60,405 bases of DNA, taken from NCBI GenBank assembly GCA_023228125.1, contig JALOBT010000012.1:1-60405 (forward strand). The letters are read 5' to 3'. Under the pieces are notes generated by a model, which saw nothing but the letters and a program-made list of their open reading frames with translations, did not search any database and was not told the origin of the DNA. The position numbers and the translations under genes were made by a program. Of the stretch, positions 57,945-60,405 are shown piece by piece; the first letter of the stretch is position 1; the number at the start of each line of letters is the position of its first letter. The stretch is from Candidatus Cloacimonadota bacterium. Lineage in GTDB: Bacteria; Cloacimonadota; Cloacimonadia; Cloacimonadales; Cloacimonadaceae.

Positions 57945-58476
57945 ATGCGGGGGGAAATTCGAATTTGAGTTTCTTGTAGGGCTTGCCCCTTACCTGTACG
58001 ATTCTATCACTTTCTATCAGCTCAAAGCCAAGGCCCAGAGCCAATCTCACCATTCTTTCATTGCCGGACCAGGTCTGGCAATAAACTTGTTCCAAGGGTC
58101 TGGACTGAAACAGATATTGGATCCACATTTCCAGGGCTTCACGGCCTATTCCTCTGCCCCAATAAGACATTTCCGGGATGGAAATACCTACTGCCAGGCT
58201 TTCCGGGTTAATTTCAATGTAGTAGCATGATACCCAACCGATATGGGTATCATCCGCCCAAATCTCAAGCCTCGTTTTTAGCTTTTGTGCACCCATTTGA
58301 ATTCTTTTTGAGAGATTGTCTATAAAGCTTTTGGCATAATCCTCGCTCATTTCTTCCCAGGGAGCATCCCATTTTGTCCATTCCATTCCTGCTTTGAACC
58401 AGTTTCGATAATCGTTCAAATCATCGGCGGTTGTATCCCGTAAGGTAACTATTTTTCCAGTGATTTCTGTAATCAT
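57943..58476 (-). CDS. GNAT-family N-acetyltransferase (RimJ/RimL-like)
   Basis: About 177 residues. The fold begins I-V-T-L-R-D-T-T-A-D-D-L. The later W-V-S-C-Y-Y-I-E-I-N-P, V-G-I-S-I-P-E-M-S-Y-W-G-R-G-I-G-R-E-A-L (acetyl-CoA loop R-G-I-G) and L-A-L-G-L-G-F-E-L-I-E-S are typical. It acetylates an unknown amine or protein N terminus. I start at ATG 58476 with G-G-A-G-A-G upstream; a longer frame from 58542 has a weaker site. The stop codon is supplied by the family D repeat. Confidence 0.87.
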   Translation of the reverse strand: MITEITGKIVTLRDTTADDLNDYRNWFKAGMEWTKWDAPWEEMSEDYAKSFIDNLSKRIQMGAQKLKTRLEIWADDTHIGWVSCYYIEINPESLAVGISIPEMSYWGRGIGREALEMWIQYLFQSRPLEQVYCQTWSGNERMVRLALGLGFELIESDRIVQVRGKPYKKLKFEFPPA

Positions 58477-58890
58477 GTCAAATCTCTCCAGTTCTGTTTT
58501 TGTGACTGTCGCCAATTTTATGGGCCAGTTTATAGGGGACATTTTGTTTTGACCTTATCATTGCCCATCAACTCATAGGAAGCTCGGGAATCCAAGGCTT
58601 TATGCGTTCGCTCTTATTTAATGCTGGCTAGCTATTTCATTATTCTGTCCTTTGTTCCAGTATAATCTCCAAGATATGCCCGTCAAGATATTTTTTTCTT
58701 ACCTGATTTATAAACCTTAATATCCTGCTAATCTACCCGATCCGCCCGATCTGCGTTCTATTCAATAATCAAGAAAACGGTAATCGGGGTGGTAAATTTA
58801 TCTTGACAGGATCTTAGAAAGATATTTATTAAATACGTAATGGATTCTTATGAACCATCCAGCTAAAAGCGGTTTTGATAACGAACTTTG
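58477..58890. other. Intergenic region, promoters of divergent genes
   Basis: No gene is seen. It must hold the divergent promoters of the acetyltransferase and of the sorting-domain protein. I could not name a promoter with confidence. Confidence 0.4.
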
Positions 58891-58948
58891 CGGATGCTCT
58901 TGCTCCTACGCGGTCAACGCTAATCTCGCGTACTGGAAACGAGCACCG
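58891..58948 (+). promoter_or_regulatory. Structured 5' leader (two nested stems)
   Basis: The outer stem pairs C-G-G-(A)-T-G-C-T-C (58891-58899) with G-A-G-C-A-C-C-G (58941-58948). The inner stem pairs T-A-C-G-C-G (58907-58912) with C-G-C-G-T-A (58927-58932). An asymmetric internal loop contains C-T-G-G-A-A-A-C. It ends about 20 bases before the G-G-A-G-G site of the next gene. It could be a riboswitch-like element; I could not match it to a known class. Confidence 0.5.
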
Positions 58949-58981
58949 TGCCACAACGACAAACCCGATGGAGGTATAAAA

Positions 58982-60376
58982 ATGACGAACGAAGCAAAGC
59001 TCCTGATAGCTTTCATGGCTATGCTCATCTTACTGAGTCTTGGAACGGATGATCTATCCGCTCAAAACATTTTAAGCCCGGATGCTCCTACCTGGAGGCT
59101 GGTATCCTCTCTGCAAACTTCCGCTTGGAGCTATGGAATGAATGGGGGTAGCTCAGAAACTCAGAGCCAAAACTACTACACGGGCAGCTCTTCCACTTTG
59201 CCGGACAGCACTGTAGAGTTGAGCTGGTCTCACGTCAGCAGCATACCCACCGTCTCGATCTATCAGTATTATTACACCGATCTTCCGGACTATTATGAGC
59301 ATCTGACTATCCTAAGCTACCGTCCCCATCCGAGCGGATCTGGCTACCGCCGCCTGGAGCGCTTTGATTATGAGCACCGGCCTCTCTTATCTGTCAAATA
59401 CCGCGGCAACGAGCCAGGTGGAGTGGAAATGGAAAAATATGAATATTCCTACAACGACGCTGGATATTTGGCTCAGAAGATCGAGTATCGCACCAAAAGC
59501 CAGACCTATGGCCCCAAAAACGTAATCCGCTACAGCTACCGGCCAGATGCTAAGATACTGACCCAGCACAACTACACCGTGATCAATGGGGATTTGGATA
59601 ATCTGGAACTGAACTACAATGATCAGAGATTCTACGATTCGTCAGGATTACAGATAGCCTTGGTGTCCAGAAGCTCCGCCACTTCTTTCTACAAGAATCT
59701 GTTTGACTACAATCTGGACGGCCAGGATAGCAAGTTACGGTTTTACAATTCCAGCGATTCCTTGAACTGGGTACTTTCTGAATCGCGGGAAACCATCTAT
59801 GACTTATCTTTCGGCGAAAGCCAGCCCTTCAGAAAAGACCACTACTGGTACAGCTCCAGCGATAGCAGCTCAGTTAGAGACTCCAGCTATCAACTGTTTT
59901 CCTATCTCGATTTCAACCGGGATATCTACCAGTTGACTTATCACAGCGATGGAACCTTCGCCAACAGTGTGCATTATGTTTATAACGAGGACATGAAATT
60001 GCTGCTGCAGCATAGCTACCGCGACGACGGAGACAATGACGGCGAGCACCGCCATGCTGAATACGTTTGGGAAATTGTGGTTGCAAACGAGGACTTGGTG
60101 CAACAGGTGCCGGGGCTGTCTCTCAGAGTATATCCCAATCCCTTCCGGGCAGCCTCCAAAGTGCGCTACAGCCTGAAGGAGCCAGGCCCCATCAAGCTGG
60201 AACTGTATAACCTGCGCGGACAGAAGGTGAAAACCCTGGTTTCAGAGGGCAAAGCGGCCGGTGAGCATGAGCTGGATATGGACCTCACGGATCTGAACCT
60301 GGCCTCGGGGGTATATATCTTGCGTGCGAGTAGCAATGGTGCGATGGCAGGGCGGAAGCTTATGTTGATCAAATAG
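58982..60376 (+). CDS. Secreted protein with RHS/YD-like repeats and Por-type sorting domain
   Basis: About 464 residues. The signal peptide is L-L-I-A-F-M-A-M-L-I-L-L-S-L-G. The mature part has many Tyr, Asp and Ser and short strand motifs such as Y-E-Y-S-Y-N-D-A-G-Y-L and V-Y-N-E-D-M-K-L-L-L-Q-H, like YD-type beta repeats. The last about 85 residues are a sorting domain (V-Y-P-N-P-F, L-Y-N-L-R-G-Q-K-V, S-G-V-Y-I-L-R, ending R-K-L-M-L-I-K). I start at ATG 58982 because G-G-A-G-G lies just upstream; the longer frame from 58850 would run through the leader. Ligand or substrate unknown. Confidence 0.85.
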   Translation: MTNEAKLLIAFMAMLILLSLGTDDLSAQNILSPDAPTWRLVSSLQTSAWSYGMNGGSSETQSQNYYTGSSSTLPDSTVELSWSHVSSIPTVSIYQYYYTDLPDYYEHLTILSYRPHPSGSGYRRLERFDYEHRPLLSVKYRGNEPGGVEMEKYEYSYNDAGYLAQKIEYRTKSQTYGPKNVIRYSYRPDAKILTQHNYTVINGDLDNLELNYNDQRFYDSSGLQIALVSRSSATSFYKNLFDYNLDGQDSKLRFYNSSDSLNWVLSESRETIYDLSFGESQPFRKDHYWYSSSDSSSVRDSSYQLFSYLDFNRDIYQLTYHSDGTFANSVHYVYNEDMKLLLQHSYRDDGDNDGEHRHAEYVWEIVVANEDLVQQVPGLSLRVYPNPFRAASKVRYSLKEPGPIKLELYNLRGQKVKTLVSEGKAAGEHELDMDLTDLNLASGVYILRASSNGAMAGRKLMLIK

Positions 60377-60383
60377 CTTGGGG

Positions 60384-60405
60384 GTTTTAGCGTTTTAGCG
60401 TTTTA
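60384..60405. repeat. Short tandem repeat at window end
   Basis: The 8-base unit G-T-T-T-T-A-G-C is repeated two and a half times and continues past the window edge. Confidence 0.7.

Noticed and set aside
58850..58981. N-terminal extension of the last gene from an earlier ATG
   Set aside because: The extension would lie across the structured leader, and the ATG at 58982 has a strong ribosome site followed directly by a signal peptide.
58850..58981. c-di-GMP-I (GEMM) riboswitch upstream of the last gene
   Set aside because: The closing part has a vague likeness, but the conserved core and the two-stem docking layout could not be found.

Overview
The window looks like a chromosomal segment of a Gram-negative anaerobe of the Fibrobacterota-Chlorobiota-Bacteroidota (FCB) side of the tree, most likely a Cloacimonadota-type bacterium (inference). 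The reasons are: several large secreted proteins that end in a FlgD-like/Por-type C-terminal sorting domain (Y-P-N-P-F ... K-M-L-x-x-K); a PorV-like outer-membrane protein; a gingipain-type C25 protease and an M6 protease; many lipoproteins and TPR proteins; and dense operons with 1-11 base overlaps. Most of the window is core-like with moderate GC. Two stretches (about 21.3-22.8 kb and 52.6-57.0 kb) are visibly AT-richer and look accessory.

Layout. 0-2 kb: 3' part of an AAA-ATPase/TPR signalling protein. 2-8.5 kb (minus strand): tight seven-gene operon of a prenyl-diphosphate-synthase-like protein with degenerate Asp motifs, PHP phosphoesterase, NAD-dependent epimerase, SAM methyltransferase, polytopic flippase-like protein, MoxR ATPase and LVIVD beta-propeller. 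8.8-9.7 kb: broken REP-type (Y1) transposase and several palindromic repeats. 9.8-11.8 kb: secreted sorting-domain protein. 12.3-15.5 kb (plus): PP-loop tRNA thiolation-like protein, MBL hydrolase, GMP synthase. 15.5-19.5 kb (minus): ABC-F ATPase, 2-hydroxyacyl-CoA-dehydratase-like Fe-S protein and MnmA. 19.6-21.3 kb (minus): redox operon of glutaredoxin, MarR, OsmC and thioredoxin-like lipoprotein. 21.3-22.8 kb: no convincing gene. 22.8 kb: radA. 24.5-28.5 kb (minus): pyrBCKD. 28.7-30.8 kb (plus): TPR lipoprotein and EamA transporter. 30.8-37.9 kb (minus): C25 protease, sirtuin, and adenylate cyclase/AAA/TPR protein in one overlapping operon. 38.1-39.8 kb: TPR lipoprotein. 39.8-50.8 kb (minus): ten-gene run of PorV, M6 protease, three DUF5683-like membrane proteins, coaBC, SDR, DUF3108, queA and birA. 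51 kb: tRNA-Leu(CAA). 51.2-52.4 kb: sugar-type binding lipoprotein. 52.6-57 kb: AT-rich island with a restriction-modification pair, zinc-ribbon membrane protein and PDZ lipoprotein. 57-60.4 kb: HDAC-family deacetylase, GNAT acetyltransferase and another sorting-domain protein behind a structured leader.

The strongest unusual signals are: (1) four families of dispersed repeats, including a perfect 35+35 base palindrome present twice and paired hairpins with a shared loop, close to a dead REP transposase; (2) short AT-rich repeats that supply the stop codons of several genes; (3) an MnmA that lacks the second catalytic cysteine but has a Cys triad like Fe-S thiolases, co-transcribed with an Fe-S dehydratase-like protein; (4) the seven-gene prenyl-synthase-like/MoxR operon; (5) the protease-sirtuin-cyclase operon.
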